Origin: Phaeodactylibacter luteus
GTDB lineage: Bacteria > Bacteroidota > Bacteroidia > Chitinophagales > Saprospiraceae
Length of the DNA stretch: 64,000 bases
Direction of reading: 5' to 3'
NCBI RefSeq assembly: GCF_007993045.1
Contig: NZ_VOOR01000020.1
Span: 1 to 64,000, forward strand
The translations under genes were made by a program, and so were the position numbers. Positions 27,773 through 37,222 of the stretch are shown here, piece by piece. Position 1 is the first letter of the stretch; each line of letters begins with the position of its first letter. The notes beneath the pieces are model-generated. The model did no database searches, was not told the DNA's origin, and saw only the letters and a list, made by a program, of their open reading frames with translations.

Positions 27773-29830
27773 CTATTTCCTAACCACCTGAGCGGTATAG
27801 GTCTGGCCACCGGCTTGAATTTGATAAATATAGGTGCCAGTTGGAAGGCTTTGGGCATCCAACTGCAAGGAGTAAACCCCGGGCTGAAGGCCCTCGTGCA
27901 ATAGTTCGCGCACTGGCTTGCCCCCTATATCCAACAACATAATACGTACCTCTTCATGGCGGGATAAGCTGTAGTGCAAGGTATTGACCGAATTAAAGGG
28001 ATTGGGGTAAGCTGCCAAAATGGCTAAACTGCCAGATGGTTTGCGGTGCTCGGCTTTCACCTGATTGATGACGACAGGTGGTTCATTGGGCGCAGGGATA
28101 TCCTGTACCCCTTTTGGGGCTGCCGGAGCACCTGCTTGTTGTAAGCGGTTGGCATTTTCCGCAGTATACCAGCCTTCGCTGAAGGCTTCCTCATTTGTGA
28201 CTTGGCTGATGATGCTGAAGTACCAATCGGCTTGTGCCTGCTCCTCCGTGATATCCAACAGGAAGTAACCGTGCTGTATAAGATCGGTGTACTTCATGTG
28301 AGGGTTGGGATTGCCTAACGAGAGGGGTGGGAAATTGATAGGGTTGTTGATCTGCCCCTGAAACACAGCTGCGGTTGGTGCATCCAAATTTTCATCAAAG
28401 TTTGCAGAAGTAATGCTCGGCGTAGCAAACTCAACTGCCACAGCCCCGCTACCGCTGGCAGGGTCGTAAGTAGGAGATGGGTTGTAAAAGGGCAGGGTGC
28501 CCACGCCAGGCACTTCTTGAAACTGTAGATCGACAGGCTCTGCTGTGACATCGTACGCAAAGGTGCTGTGAAAGTCTCCGGTAAGCACAACTACATTATC
28601 TATCTCTTCCGTACTGAGATAATCGATAATCTGAGCACGCTCTGCAGGGTAGCCGTCCCAAATATCCAAAAAGATACTTTCGAGCTCTTGGAAAGAAGGC
28701 CCACTAGGATCAATAAGCGCAGCCCAGCCTACGTTGAACTGCGAGAAAATGACCTGCTGCCCAATCACCTTCCATTTCGCCTGCGAAGTACTAAGTTCAT
28801 TGAACAGCCAAGCTTTCTGTTCATTGCCCAGCAGCGTACGTTCGGGGCTATAAAGCTCGGGAGAAGTTACGTCTAAGATTTGTTCTTCCCGGCCCTCAAG
28901 GCGTGTATCGAGCATAATGAGGTCCATCAGATTACCATAGCGAATGGTACGGTAGATGCTTTCATCTGCATTTTCTCGTATGGGCATCCATTCAAAGTAC
29001 ACTTGCTTGGCTACAGCCTTTCGGTCGGTCCAGCTGCCTTCAGCGCCTTCAGTGTGGTTTTGGGCACCATCGGTATAAGCATCGTTCGCGCTCTCGTGGT
29101 CATCCCATACAGCAATAAACGGGTGCTGCTGATGGGCACGGGCCAAGGCGGTATCAAGGCGGTAAGTAGAGTAGCGCGCTCGATATTCCTCAAGAGTCAC
29201 AATCTCGTTCGCAGGCTCCAAGGGGCGGTTGGAAGTGAGCGTGCTGTCACCGTAGCCACCATCGGCATATTCGTAGATATAGTCGCCCAGATGAATGATG
29301 GCATCAAGGTCGGTCCGCTCAGACAGGCGCTTATAGGCATTGAAATAGCCCGCTTGGAAATTGGAACAGGAGACAACGCCAAACCTGAGGTGGCTGGCCT
29401 GCCCTGCGATGGGCGTGGTCTTCGTTTTCCCGATAAGGGAATAGGCGCCATTGGCTGAAAAGACATAATAGTAGGTCTGGCCCGGTTCGAGCCCCTCCAC
29501 GTCTACCTTGACAGTATAATCCCGTTCTGGGCCAGTGGTGTAGGTACCCGTTTGAACAATATTGTCCAAGTTGGGGCTTGTTGCAACAAACCAGTTCACG
29601 TCTACCGGCTCGTTACTCATAGATTCGGGAGTGACACGGGTCCAGATAATGACGCGGTCTTCGAGGGGGTCTCCGGAAGCGACCCCGTGAAAGAAGGGGC
29701 CCCACTCTGGGTTGATGCTAGTAGGGTTATTCCGGGCTTCAACCCGATCGTTGTGCAGTAGCCGGTCCGACTGTGCAGTGAGGAGGGTGCAGACGAGCAG
29801 CAGCCCAGAGAAGAAAAGTATTCGCAACAT
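27773..29830 (-). CDS. PhoD-like alkaline phosphatase with T9SS type A tail
   Basis: 685 residues, signal peptide ending LLTAQ. PhoD N-terminal beta domain (about 45-145, FFHGVASGDPLEDRVIIWTRV), then a calcineurin-like catalytic domain: FGVVSCSNFQ, IIHLGDYIYEYADGGYG, VWDDHESANDAY and VVLTGDFHS carry the metal ligands. From about residue 605 a type A sorting domain follows (AAYPNPFNSVNTLHYSL ... GTYIYQIQAGGQ). PhoD enzymes are phosphodiesterases/phosphatases usually exported by Tat; this one has a Sec signal and T9SS tail, so it should act at the cell surface or outside. Confidence 0.93.
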   Translation of the reverse strand: MLRILFFSGLLLVCTLLTAQSDRLLHNDRVEARNNPTSINPEWGPFFHGVASGDPLEDRVIIWTRVTPESMSNEPVDVNWFVATSPNLDNIVQTGTYTTGPERDYTVKVDVEGLEPGQTYYYVFSANGAYSLIGKTKTTPIAGQASHLRFGVVSCSNFQAGYFNAYKRLSERTDLDAIIHLGDYIYEYADGGYGDSTLTSNRPLEPANEIVTLEEYRARYSTYRLDTALARAHQQHPFIAVWDDHESANDAYTDGAQNHTEGAEGSWTDRKAVAKQVYFEWMPIRENADESIYRTIRYGNLMDLIMLDTRLEGREEQILDVTSPELYSPERTLLGNEQKAWLFNELSTSQAKWKVIGQQVIFSQFNVGWAALIDPSGPSFQELESIFLDIWDGYPAERAQIIDYLSTEEIDNVVVLTGDFHSTFAYDVTAEPVDLQFQEVPGVGTLPFYNPSPTYDPASGSGAVAVEFATPSITSANFDENLDAPTAAVFQGQINNPINFPPLSLGNPNPHMKYTDLIQHGYFLLDITEEQAQADWYFSIISQVTNEEAFSEGWYTAENANRLQQAGAPAAPKGVQDIPAPNEPPVVINQVKAEHRKPSGSLAILAAYPNPFNSVNTLHYSLSRHEEVRIMLLDIGGKPVRELLHEGLQPGVYSLQLDAQSLPTGTYIYQIQAGGQTYTAQVVRK

Positions 29831-30103
29831 AGCAGAAGGAGTTTTTGATATGGGCTGTAAGAACGACTTGTCCTATGAATTGGAAGTTAACCAAACTTGA
29901 AGTCTGCCATGGCTTTTGTACCGAGCACGCTGCCTTCGTTCGGGGCAAGATTTTCATTTACGCCCCGTGTGGCTGGGCATTCATCCTGACCGATGAACCA
30001 AAGGCCTTTGCCCCAAGGTGCTTACAGTATGCTCCTGCTAAAACATCGGCAGCGTATACTGGGGTCCAAAATTGCTGATGCTAATGTCTATCCAACAACA
30101 GCC

Positions 30104-31456
30104 CTACTGCCCCCCTTTGATCCATACATCCCGTTGTGGGAAAGGGATAGTGACCCCATGCTCGCGGAAAGCCTGATCGATGGCAAAGCGCAGCTCGCTC
30201 TTGACGTCTTCGATGCCGATGAACTCGTGCGACCAGAAGTGCAGCTCAAAATCTAGGGAGGAAGCCCCAAAATCCTTGAAGCGGACAAACGGCGGGGGGT
30301 AGCGGAGGATGTCTGCATTGCCCCGCGCTACTTCCAGCAGCAGCTTCTTGACCAAAGCGGTATCGGAACCGTAGGCCACGCCCACGCCCACGTAAAAGCG
30401 GGCTTTATTGTCGTTGTGGCTCCAATTGACGAAGTGCTGCACAATCAGGCGGGAGTTAGGGACGATGACCGTGATGTTGTCCCGGGTTTCCATAAGGGAG
30501 GTGCGCACCCCTATGCGGCGGACTGTGCCGACCAGGCCATCTACCTCTACCACATCGCCTACTTCCACCCGGCGCTCGAAGAGCAGGATGACACCGGAGA
30601 AGAGGTCTTTGAAGGTCTCTTGCAGCCCCAGCCCTATGCCTACCAAAAGCGCAGCTGCCCCGCCCCAGATAAGGGTGAGCGTAAAACCGAGGGCCTCCAG
30701 GGCCATGAGGATGGCGATAATGTAGACGAAGTATTGCAGCAGCTGATTGATGGCGTACTGTGAGCCAACATTTATTTTTTTGTTGCGGTAGTACTGACTG
30801 AGGATGAGCTGTATGGCTACCCAACTGGCCAGGCGGGCCATGACAAGGATAAAACCGGCATTGAGCAGGTTGGAAACAGTGAGGCTTCGCGTCTGCCCAT
30901 CTTCGGCCCCGGAAGGGGTGTAGGTGTAAAACGCCCAGTCTATTTCAAAGGCATTGACGATGAAGAGCATCGCCAGGATGTAGACGGCATATTGTACGGT
31001 ACGGTTAGTTTTGCCCCGGGTGTCCGTTTGGTAGCGGTCGAGCTCCATAGGCTCCTCCTGCCGGCTTTTGTAGTAATTGGTAATGAGCAGGCGGGAGATG
31101 ATGAAGTCGAGCAGGCGGGCAAACTGCCAGATGATGAGCGCCTGCAGAAAGGTGGAGATGTAAAGGTTGATCGACTCTTCGTTGGTCGTTTCGATCAGCT
31201 GCTGGTCTAGCCTAAAAACAGCCAGCCCCCCCCACGCGCCGAGCAGAATGAGCAACAGCCCAAGGATGCGGCGGGCTCTGCGCCGTTCTTCCGGAGCAAT
31301 CTCCAAGCGCCCGGCCAGCAAAGGGAAGAGCCGTACGGCCAGCAGCCAATACAAGGCCGACAGCAATAGCGCCAAGCCCACTGCTGCTATCATTTGCCCT
31401 AGTGTGATATTGTGTTGGCCCAGGCTAAAAAGGGTTTGTTCCAAAAAGGCTTGCAT
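30104..31456 (-). CDS. MscS-type mechanosensitive ion channel
   Basis: 450 residues with five hydrophobic segments before the channel domain. The pore-lining helix (WGGAAALLVGIGLGLQETFKDLFSG) and the following beta domain (ERRVEVGDVVEVDGLVGTVRRIGVRTSLMETRDNITVIVPNSRLI) match the MscS core. The C-terminus (VRFKDFGASSLDFELHFW) is also family-typical. It protects against hypo-osmotic shock in the inner membrane. It is longer than E. coli MscS (286 residues), like MscS members with extra N-terminal helices. Confidence 0.93.
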   Translation of the reverse strand: MQAFLEQTLFSLGQHNITLGQMIAAVGLALLLSALYWLLAVRLFPLLAGRLEIAPEERRRARRILGLLLILLGAWGGLAVFRLDQQLIETTNEESINLYISTFLQALIIWQFARLLDFIISRLLITNYYKSRQEEPMELDRYQTDTRGKTNRTVQYAVYILAMLFIVNAFEIDWAFYTYTPSGAEDGQTRSLTVSNLLNAGFILVMARLASWVAIQLILSQYYRNKKINVGSQYAINQLLQYFVYIIAILMALEALGFTLTLIWGGAAALLVGIGLGLQETFKDLFSGVILLFERRVEVGDVVEVDGLVGTVRRIGVRTSLMETRDNITVIVPNSRLIVQHFVNWSHNDNKARFYVGVGVAYGSDTALVKKLLLEVARGNADILRYPPPFVRFKDFGASSLDFELHFWSHEFIGIEDVKSELRFAIDQAFREHGVTIPFPQRDVWIKGGQ

Positions 31457-31638
31457 GGGAGTGGTCTATGTCTCGCTGCAAGGTACACATTCGGATGAAT
31501 TTGCGGAAGCGCAAGAGCTAAGGCGCCCCTTTTCATCGAAATTGCGCACCGGGTGGCCGTATTTATCGGCTCCCGCCCCATTTTTGCTTTACTTTGCAGC
31601 GGAATAAGGGGGAGCAAGCTCCCCTAAAAGGAAGGATT

Positions 31639-32235
31639 ATGGTCATTGATGTCATATTTGCCGTTGCCAGCCTCTGGGGCTTCTATGTAGGCTTCTCCCG
31701 GGGCATCATAAAAACGATCTTCACCATTCTGTCTGTGATCTTCGGCTTGATGATCGCATTCCGCTTTGGCCCAGATGTGACCGGCCTGCTCGAGAGCACC
31801 GTATCCGACAACCCCCTGATGTTTGTGGCTGGCTTCCTCCTCACTTTCGTGCTCACCATGATGGGCATCCGGCTATTTGCCAACATGCTGGAAGGAGCAC
31901 TCGAATCAGCCAATATCAACTTCATCAATCAGGTGATTGGCGGGCTATTTATGGCTGCACTGATGATTTTGCTGTACAGCGTGCTGCTATGGTTTGGCGA
32001 CCGCTCCCACCTGATCAATAACGAAGCCAAAAATGAATCGCGCACCTATGTCTACCTAGAACAATACCCAGAAAAAGTGTGGGACTGGGGCGGCAGGGCG
32101 AAGCCAATCTTAGAAGACTTCTGGGACCACTCCATTGAATTTATGGACAAGCTCGATGGCGTGAAAGTAGAACGGGAAGAAAGCGACCCCATCATTTATG
32201 ACCTGCCCGATGAAGATGAGCGCCCGCGGAGATAA
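31639..32235 (+). CDS. CvpA family membrane protein
   Basis: 198 residues from the ATG at 31639, preceded by AAAAGGAAGG. Four membrane segments (about 1-22, 28-48, 62-84, 100-122) and the family-typical GFYVGFSRGIIKTIF and LFANMLEG, followed by a charged C-terminal tail. In E. coli CvpA is needed for colicin V production and envelope homeostasis; the mechanism is unclear. Its stop codon directly abuts the convergent lipoprotein stop. Confidence 0.85.
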   Translation: MVIDVIFAVASLWGFYVGFSRGIIKTIFTILSVIFGLMIAFRFGPDVTGLLESTVSDNPLMFVAGFLLTFVLTMMGIRLFANMLEGALESANINFINQVIGGLFMAALMILLYSVLLWFGDRSHLINNEAKNESRTYVYLEQYPEKVWDWGGRAKPILEDFWDHSIEFMDKLDGVKVEREESDPIIYDLPDEDERPRR

Positions 32236-32637
32236 TCAATCCGCTTGAAAATCGAGCACCAAGTATTCTGGCCGCTCCTCCCCTATTACATCAATGATAA
32301 AGGTGTAAGCCCCATCGTATATCCGGGTCTCCCCCACGTAATCGATCGGCTGTAGGGTCAGGGTATCTGTACCGATAATGGTACGTACATACCCGTAGGC
32401 GTAGGTGAACTCAAAAGGCTGATAACCGGATGTCTGTCCAGGCTCAAGCCCGAGGTAAGTCTGCACACTAGGGGTGCCAGGCTGCAGAACGACCTCGTCA
32501 AGCTTGAATTTGCTGATATTCTGTACGCGCAGCTGAACCTCCCCCGGCACAAAATCTTCACTCATCAGGCTGTCGCTGCATGAGGCAGTGGCCATCAAAA
32601 GCCCAACCAATAAGCAGATGTGTTTTAGCTTGATCAT
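32236..32637 (-). CDS. small putative lipoprotein
   Basis: 133 residues from the ATG at 32637, where a signal sequence starts (MIKLKHICLLVGLLMATASC); the cysteine at residue 20 is a plausible lipidation site. The rest is beta-rich (GEVQLRVQNISKFKLDEVVL, YAYGYVRTIIGTDTLTLQP) and I do not recognise a family. An outer-membrane location is inferred. Confidence 0.75.
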   Translation of the reverse strand: MIKLKHICLLVGLLMATASCSDSLMSEDFVPGEVQLRVQNISKFKLDEVVLQPGTPSVQTYLGLEPGQTSGYQPFEFTYAYGYVRTIIGTDTLTLQPIDYVGETRIYDGAYTFIIDVIGEERPEYLVLDFQAD

Positions 32638-32678
32638 AATATCTTTTTGCACCGTGGGCATGATAATCTACAGCCCGT

Positions 32679-32710
32679 AAAAATTTGCGCCCCCTGACCC
32701 ATTCAGGGGC
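32679..32710 (-). terminator. rho-independent terminator for the gene at 32811
   Basis: On the minus strand CCCCTGA and TCAGGGG form a stem, then CGCAAATTTTT. It is placed about 100 bp after the stop at 32811. Confidence 0.75.
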
Positions 32711-32810
32711 ACGGCATAGCTATACCCTGTAAGACACCCTGCAGCCCGGCAAGGTTGGGGCAGCATGCCTACTTTGGACAATTTAGCCAGATTTTAGCAC
32801 AGTGCTCAAT

Positions 32811-33335
32811 TTAATCTTCCCACCCTTCTACCTTAAAACGGAGGTCGACCAGCCTGAGGCGGTACCGCTTTCCGGAAAGCCGTACTCTTTTGTATTTGAA
32901 AAAGCGCCGCAAGCCCAGTCCGGCTAGGGTTGACACACCTGTGACTGCAGCATCGGCCCAGCGGTAGCTCGTTTCGGGGTCCCCGTCTGTGGCATAGCCC
33001 ACTGCTGCAAACCCGGACCATGCCAAACCAAAGACAACCAGGGACGTGCCCCCCGCCCGTGCCCAAGCGCGGTCAAAGCGCAGGCTTTCAATATCGTGCA
33101 CATTGACGTAACGGTCACCAAAAATTATCAGGCTGTCCTCCATACGGAAACCTTCGATATACCCTTCTTGATAGTGATCTTCACCAGCCAAGCGGTACTC
33201 CAGTATGTCGCCTGCAAAGAATTTTTCTGTATCCGGGCTGCCGTACCGCTCAATCTGCAAGGCTTTTTGTGCGGGCAAGGCCAGGGCGAAAGCAAAAAGG
33301 ATAATCAGTGTGGGCAAGCAGCGGTAGGTCGTCAT
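32811..33335 (-). CDS. membrane-associated protein of unknown function
   Basis: 174 residues from 33335 (a start seven codons upstream at 33356 is also possible). Signal peptide ending ALALPAQ, a small beta-rich domain (DILEYRLAGEDHYQEGYIEG; IIFGDRYVNVHDIESL), two hydrophobic stretches (about 105-145), and a very basic tail. I do not recognise a family. It follows rnpA with 55 bp between and may share its transcript. Confidence 0.7.
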   Translation of the reverse strand: MTTYRCLPTLIILFAFALALPAQKALQIERYGSPDTEKFFAGDILEYRLAGEDHYQEGYIEGFRMEDSLIIFGDRYVNVHDIESLRFDRAWARAGGTSLVVFGLAWSGFAAVGYATDGDPETSYRWADAAVTGVSTLAGLGLRRFFKYKRVRLSGKRYRLRLVDLRFKVEGWED

Positions 33336-33390
33336 ATTGATGATAAGTTTGAGCAATGTGTTAGAAGTTGTCAGACTATAAACAGTAGAC

Positions 33391-33804
33391 CTAGGCTTTA
33401 GGGTCGCGGTTGCCCGGCTTCCGGTATTTCAGGAAACGCTTGATCATGATATTGACGGCCCGCTCTATCTCATCAAACGGGGCTGGCTCCTTTGCCGTGT
33501 AGAGAATCATAAAATCATAAGCTTCGCCTTCTTCCAGCTTGAGGTAAAGGCGGTGTTTGTGCTTTCGCCAAGCTTCCCGCACTTTTCGCCGGATGTAGTT
33601 GCGGTCCGTTGCCCGCTTGAACTTCCGCTTGGGCACACTGAAAGCAGCCTGTACGGGGAACCCCGCGCGCGCCGCTTCTGCTTTCTGATAGACCAACCGC
33701 AGGGGGTACTGCCCAAAGGAGGGGGAAGCCCCTGAAAAAAGCCCTTCTATAGCTTTACGGCTCTTCAGCCGCTCGGCCCTGTACATTTTTTTTTCCTGCT
33801 TCAT
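33391..33804 (-). CDS. rnpA: ribonuclease P protein component
   Basis: 137 residues from 33804; an ATG three codons upstream is possible. RnpA signature AFSVPKRKFKRATDRNYIRRKVREAWR and the N-terminal ERLKSRKAIEGLF stretch are clear. It helps the RNase P RNA cut the 5' leader from pre-tRNA. The usual neighbour rpmH is not adjacent: the next gene upstream, divergent, is a DUF3276 protein. Confidence 0.94.
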   Translation of the reverse strand: MKQEKKMYRAERLKSRKAIEGLFSGASPSFGQYPLRLVYQKAEAARAGFPVQAAFSVPKRKFKRATDRNYIRRKVREAWRKHKHRLYLKLEEGEAYDFMILYTAKEPAPFDEIERAVNIMIKRFLKYRKPGNRDPKA

Positions 33805-33940
33805 CGCCTGCAATTACTGGTTTTTTGCCCGCTTCTGAAATTTTTTTGCCCTTTTAATTATGGAAAAAAAGGATTCCTGCGACAGATAAGTAAGCCTTGG
33901 GGACAAGGCCCATCTTCAAACACCAAAAAAACCTAAAAAC

Positions 33941-34180
33941 ATGGAAAAGCAAGTTCTTTTTACGGAAACGGTCAAGTGTGAAGGGCGCACTTATTTCTTT
34001 GACCTCAAAGAAGCCAGCAACGGTAAGCCCTATTTGTGCATTTCCAGCTCCTCCAAAAACAAAGAGGGCGAATTTGAACGCAACCGCATTTTCATATTCG
34101 ATGGCGATTTCGAGCGGTTTGCCCAAGCCATCGCCTCTAGCATGGAAGCTTACGCCAAACTTGAGAAAGCGGACGCATAA
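33941..34180 (+). CDS. DUF3276 / PUR-alpha-like nucleic acid binding protein
   Basis: 79 residues. MEKQVLFTETVKCEGRTYFFDLKEASNGKPYLCIS-type start, basic ERNRIFIFDGDFERF end: the small PUR-alpha/DUF3276 family found in Bacteroidota and spirochaetes, known to bind single-stranded DNA and RNA. It is divergent from rnpA with 136 bp between, and followed by a terminator. Confidence 0.85.
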   Translation: MEKQVLFTETVKCEGRTYFFDLKEASNGKPYLCISSSSKNKEGEFERNRIFIFDGDFERFAQAIASSMEAYAKLEKADA

Positions 34181-34314
34181 GCCCCGAAAGCGTATTTTCT
34201 ATCTAATCCTAGAATTCGGTGCCTGCCTGGCATTCAGCCTGGCCCAATCAAGTGTAACGCCTTAATGAGCCGGCATTCTGCTCAGCTAAGCTTACTGAAC
34301 GGAAGAAAGCCAAA

Positions 34315-34357
34315 TGCCTGCCGCCAGCAGTGCAGCAAAGGGCGGGCACCTTTTTTA
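34315..34357 (+). terminator. terminator after the DUF3276 gene
   Basis: TGCCTGCC (34315-34322) pairs with GGCGGGCA (34341-34348, one G-T pair), followed by CCTTTTTT. It lies 17 bp before the radC start, so it may also attenuate radC. Confidence 0.6.
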
Positions 34358-34373
34358 CACCCCACCTGAAACC

Positions 34374-35072
34374 ATGACTTACACACCCCCAAACCTCTCT
34401 ATCAAGAGCTGGGCCGAGGAAGACCGCCCGCGGGAAAAGCTCCTGCACAAAGGGAAGTCCGCCCTCTCCGATGCCGAGCTGCTCGCTATACTCATCGGCT
34501 CTGGCTCAGCACAGGATTCTGCCGTCAGCCTAGCGCAGAAAGTGCTCCAGTCCGCAGCCAACAACCTCAATGAACTTGGCCGGCGCAGCATACCGGAGCT
34601 ACAAACCTTCAAAGGCATAGGGCAGGCCAAAGCGGTCACGATCGCTGCAGCTATGGAGCTCGGCCGCCGCCGGCAGCTCTCCCGGATTGTGGATAAGCCG
34701 CAAGTTTCCCGTAGCCGGGATGCGTTCGATGCTATCGCGCCCATCTTGGTCGATTTGCAGCACGAGGAGTTTTGGATACTCAACCTCAACCGGGCCAACC
34801 GGGTCATGAGCCGTTCCCGGATCAGCATGGGCGGCATGGCCGGCACAGTTGTGGACGCCAAGATCGTCTTCCGCAAAGCCCTGCACGCAGAAGCCAGCGC
34901 CATCATCCTTTGCCACAACCACCCTTCCGGCAACCTCAACCCAAGCCAGGCTGATTTAGACCTCACCCGAAAGCTCGTGCGCGCCGGGCAATCTATAGAT
35001 ATCCCCGTGCTCGACCACCTCATCGTTTCGGAACGGGGCTACTACAGCTTTGCCGACGAAGGGAAATTGTAA
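34374..35072 (+). CDS. radC: RadC family (JAMM domain) protein
   Basis: 232 residues from the ATG at 34374. A helix-hairpin-helix region near 60-95 (ELQTFKGIGQAKAVTIAAAMELGRR) and the zinc-binding JAMM motif HNHPSGNLNPSQAD near residue 180. Despite the name, RadC is not proven to repair DNA; the family is common next to mobile elements. The stop is 14 bp before a MITE-like copy. Confidence 0.93.
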   Translation: MTYTPPNLSIKSWAEEDRPREKLLHKGKSALSDAELLAILIGSGSAQDSAVSLAQKVLQSAANNLNELGRRSIPELQTFKGIGQAKAVTIAAAMELGRRRQLSRIVDKPQVSRSRDAFDAIAPILVDLQHEEFWILNLNRANRVMSRSRISMGGMAGTVVDAKIVFRKALHAEASAIILCHNHPSGNLNPSQADLDLTRKLVRAGQSIDIPVLDHLIVSERGYYSFADEGKL

Positions 35073-35086
35073 AGCCTGCCTGCCTT

Positions 35087-35242
35087 GGGCGCAAACCCAA
35101 TGGGGCCTGCCCCTGCCCGAGGCAGGTGCCGCTATGCTGCGGGGCTCGCTGTCCGCTCGGCCCTATCGGGCTTGCCACCCCTCCGCAGCGCTAGGCCGTT
35201 GCCATCAGGATGTCAAAGCCTGCAATATTTTGGCTCAAGCCC
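35087..35242 (+). mobile_element. MITE-like element, copy 3
   Basis: Begins GGGCGCAAACCCA and ends TTTTGGCTCAAGCCC. Keeps the CCTGCC-CGA-GGCAGG hairpin, the GGTGCCGCTATGCTGCGGGG core and the GCCC-TATC-GGGC hairpin. No clean target duplication was found. It lies between radC and the ABC exporter. Confidence 0.75.
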
Positions 35243-35328
35243 TGGCAACTTATCCTGTACTGCTGTGTTCCTTTAGTTGTGGAAAAAGCGCCTTGCCGCG
35301 CCCCAACTGAAACTGTCACCAATATCGC

Positions 35329-37098
35329 ATGGCTTCAAAGGACAAGAACAGCATTGATTACCGCCTGCTCGGCCGGGTGTTTGCCCTGACCCGGCCCTAC
35401 CGCAATATTTTCCTACTGGCCGCCAGCCTTGCGGTGCTGCTAGCCCCACTATCTACCGCCCGCCCTTACCTGATCAAAGTCATGGTTGATGATTACATCT
35501 TCGCCAATGACATCAGTGGGCTGACCAAGATGGCGCTCGTCTTGGTAGGGCTGCTGATGCTCGAGTCCCTATGCCGCTACTGGTTTATCTTCTCGACCAA
35601 TCTGCTGGGGCAGTCTGTCATCCGCGACCTCAGGGTCCGTGTCTTCAAGCACATTACCAAATTGAGGCTGACCTACTTCGACCGCACGCCCATTGGAACC
35701 TCTACGACCCGCACCATCAATGATATCGAGGCCATCAATACTGTTTTTTCTCAGGGCTCTATCACCATCATCGCAGACTTGCTCACCCTCGTCACCGTGC
35801 TGGGGGTGATGTTTTATACAAGCTGGAAATTGACGCTGATCTGCCTGACGACCATGCCTTTCCTCATTCTGGCCAGTTATGTCTTCAAAGAGAAGGTCAA
35901 GAAATCCTATCAGCGGGTCCGTTCTCAGATTTCCCGTATGAACGCTTTCCTACAAGAGCGGATCACTGGCATGAGGATTGTTCAGATTTTCAACGCTGAA
36001 AAAGCGGAACTGAAAAAGTTCAGGCAGATCAACCGGGAGTACACTCAGGCCAACCTGGACTCAATACTTTATTATGCCGTCTTCTTCCCGGTTGTAGAGA
36101 TCATCTCTGCCGCCTCTCTCGGGCTTATGGTTTGGTGGGGCGCTCAGGATGTGCTCAAGGCTTCGGGGGTCACCCTGGGGGCATTGGTGGCTTTCCCTGT
36201 TTATCTAGACATGCTGTTCCGGCCTATCCGGACGGTTGCCAACAACTTCAATAACCTCCAAATGGGCCTGGTGGCCTCGGAAAGGGTATTCGACCTAATT
36301 GACAAAGACGACCATATCGAGAACAATGGCACGCTGCAGCCTGCCCAACTGCAAGGGCACATACAGTTCAAGGGCGTACATTTTGCTTACCAATTGCCTG
36401 ATTATGTCTTGAAAGACATCAGCTTCGAGGTCCAACCGGGCGAAACCCTCGCTATAGTCGGCAGCACCGGTTCGGGCAAATCTACCATCATCAATATCCT
36501 CAACCGCTTCTATGAGATACAGAAAGGGGAGATACAGGTAGACGGGCAGCGCATACAAGATTACGAGCTGGAAGCCTACCGCAAGCGAATTGCCATCGTG
36601 CTACAAGACGTATTTTTGTTCTCTGGCTCTGTACTGGAGAACATTACCCTACGGGACGAGCGCTTTTCTAGAGAACAGGTCATCGAAGCCGCTAAGCTCA
36701 TCGGGGCTCATGAGTTTATCGAGAAACTGCCCGGAGGTTATGACTACGAAGTGATGGAGCGCGGGGCGACTTTATCTATGGGCCAACGGCAGCTGATCTC
36801 TTTTGTCCGGGCACTGGTTTTTGACCCCGATATCCTAGTCCTTGATGAGGCTACCTCTTCCATTGACCCCGAAACAGAATCTGTCATTCAGTATGCCATC
36901 GAAAAGCTGATTGCTAAACGGACATCTATCATCATTGCCCACCGCTTATCGACCATACGCCATGCTGACAACATCATGGTGCTGAGCAAGGGGCAGTTGC
37001 AGGAGTTTGGGCCACACGAGCAGCTGCTACAGAAAGAGGATGGGCAGTACCGCAAGCTATACGATATGCAGTTTCTCCAAGCTGCTGCTGAGGGGTAA
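35329..37098 (+). CDS. ABC transporter, fused membrane and ATPase domains (MsbA-like exporter)
   Basis: 589 residues. Six membrane helices in the first 320 residues with the typical FDRTPIGTSTTRTINDIEAI coupling region; the ATPase half has Walker A GSTGSGKST near 377, the signature LSMGQRQL near 484, Walker B ILVLDEATSSID and the switch HRLST. As a homodimer it would export a lipid, peptide or drug from the inner membrane. The substrate is not evident and no accessory gene is nearby. Confidence 0.92.
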   Translation: MASKDKNSIDYRLLGRVFALTRPYRNIFLLAASLAVLLAPLSTARPYLIKVMVDDYIFANDISGLTKMALVLVGLLMLESLCRYWFIFSTNLLGQSVIRDLRVRVFKHITKLRLTYFDRTPIGTSTTRTINDIEAINTVFSQGSITIIADLLTLVTVLGVMFYTSWKLTLICLTTMPFLILASYVFKEKVKKSYQRVRSQISRMNAFLQERITGMRIVQIFNAEKAELKKFRQINREYTQANLDSILYYAVFFPVVEIISAASLGLMVWWGAQDVLKASGVTLGALVAFPVYLDMLFRPIRTVANNFNNLQMGLVASERVFDLIDKDDHIENNGTLQPAQLQGHIQFKGVHFAYQLPDYVLKDISFEVQPGETLAIVGSTGSGKSTIINILNRFYEIQKGEIQVDGQRIQDYELEAYRKRIAIVLQDVFLFSGSVLENITLRDERFSREQVIEAAKLIGAHEFIEKLPGGYDYEVMERGATLSMGQRQLISFVRALVFDPDILVLDEATSSIDPETESVIQYAIEKLIAKRTSIIIAHRLSTIRHADNIMVLSKGQLQEFGPHEQLLQKEDGQYRKLYDMQFLQAAAEG

Positions 37099-37222
37099 GC
37101 CATTCTGCCTGCCCCCATCTCTTAAGGCATGCTGAGAGCATACGCACCTGCAGCTTTATCCTATTTTAAATCCATGTTTTACAAACCTGGCCTCCTCACT
37201 ATATCTTCATTATGCCCGCTAA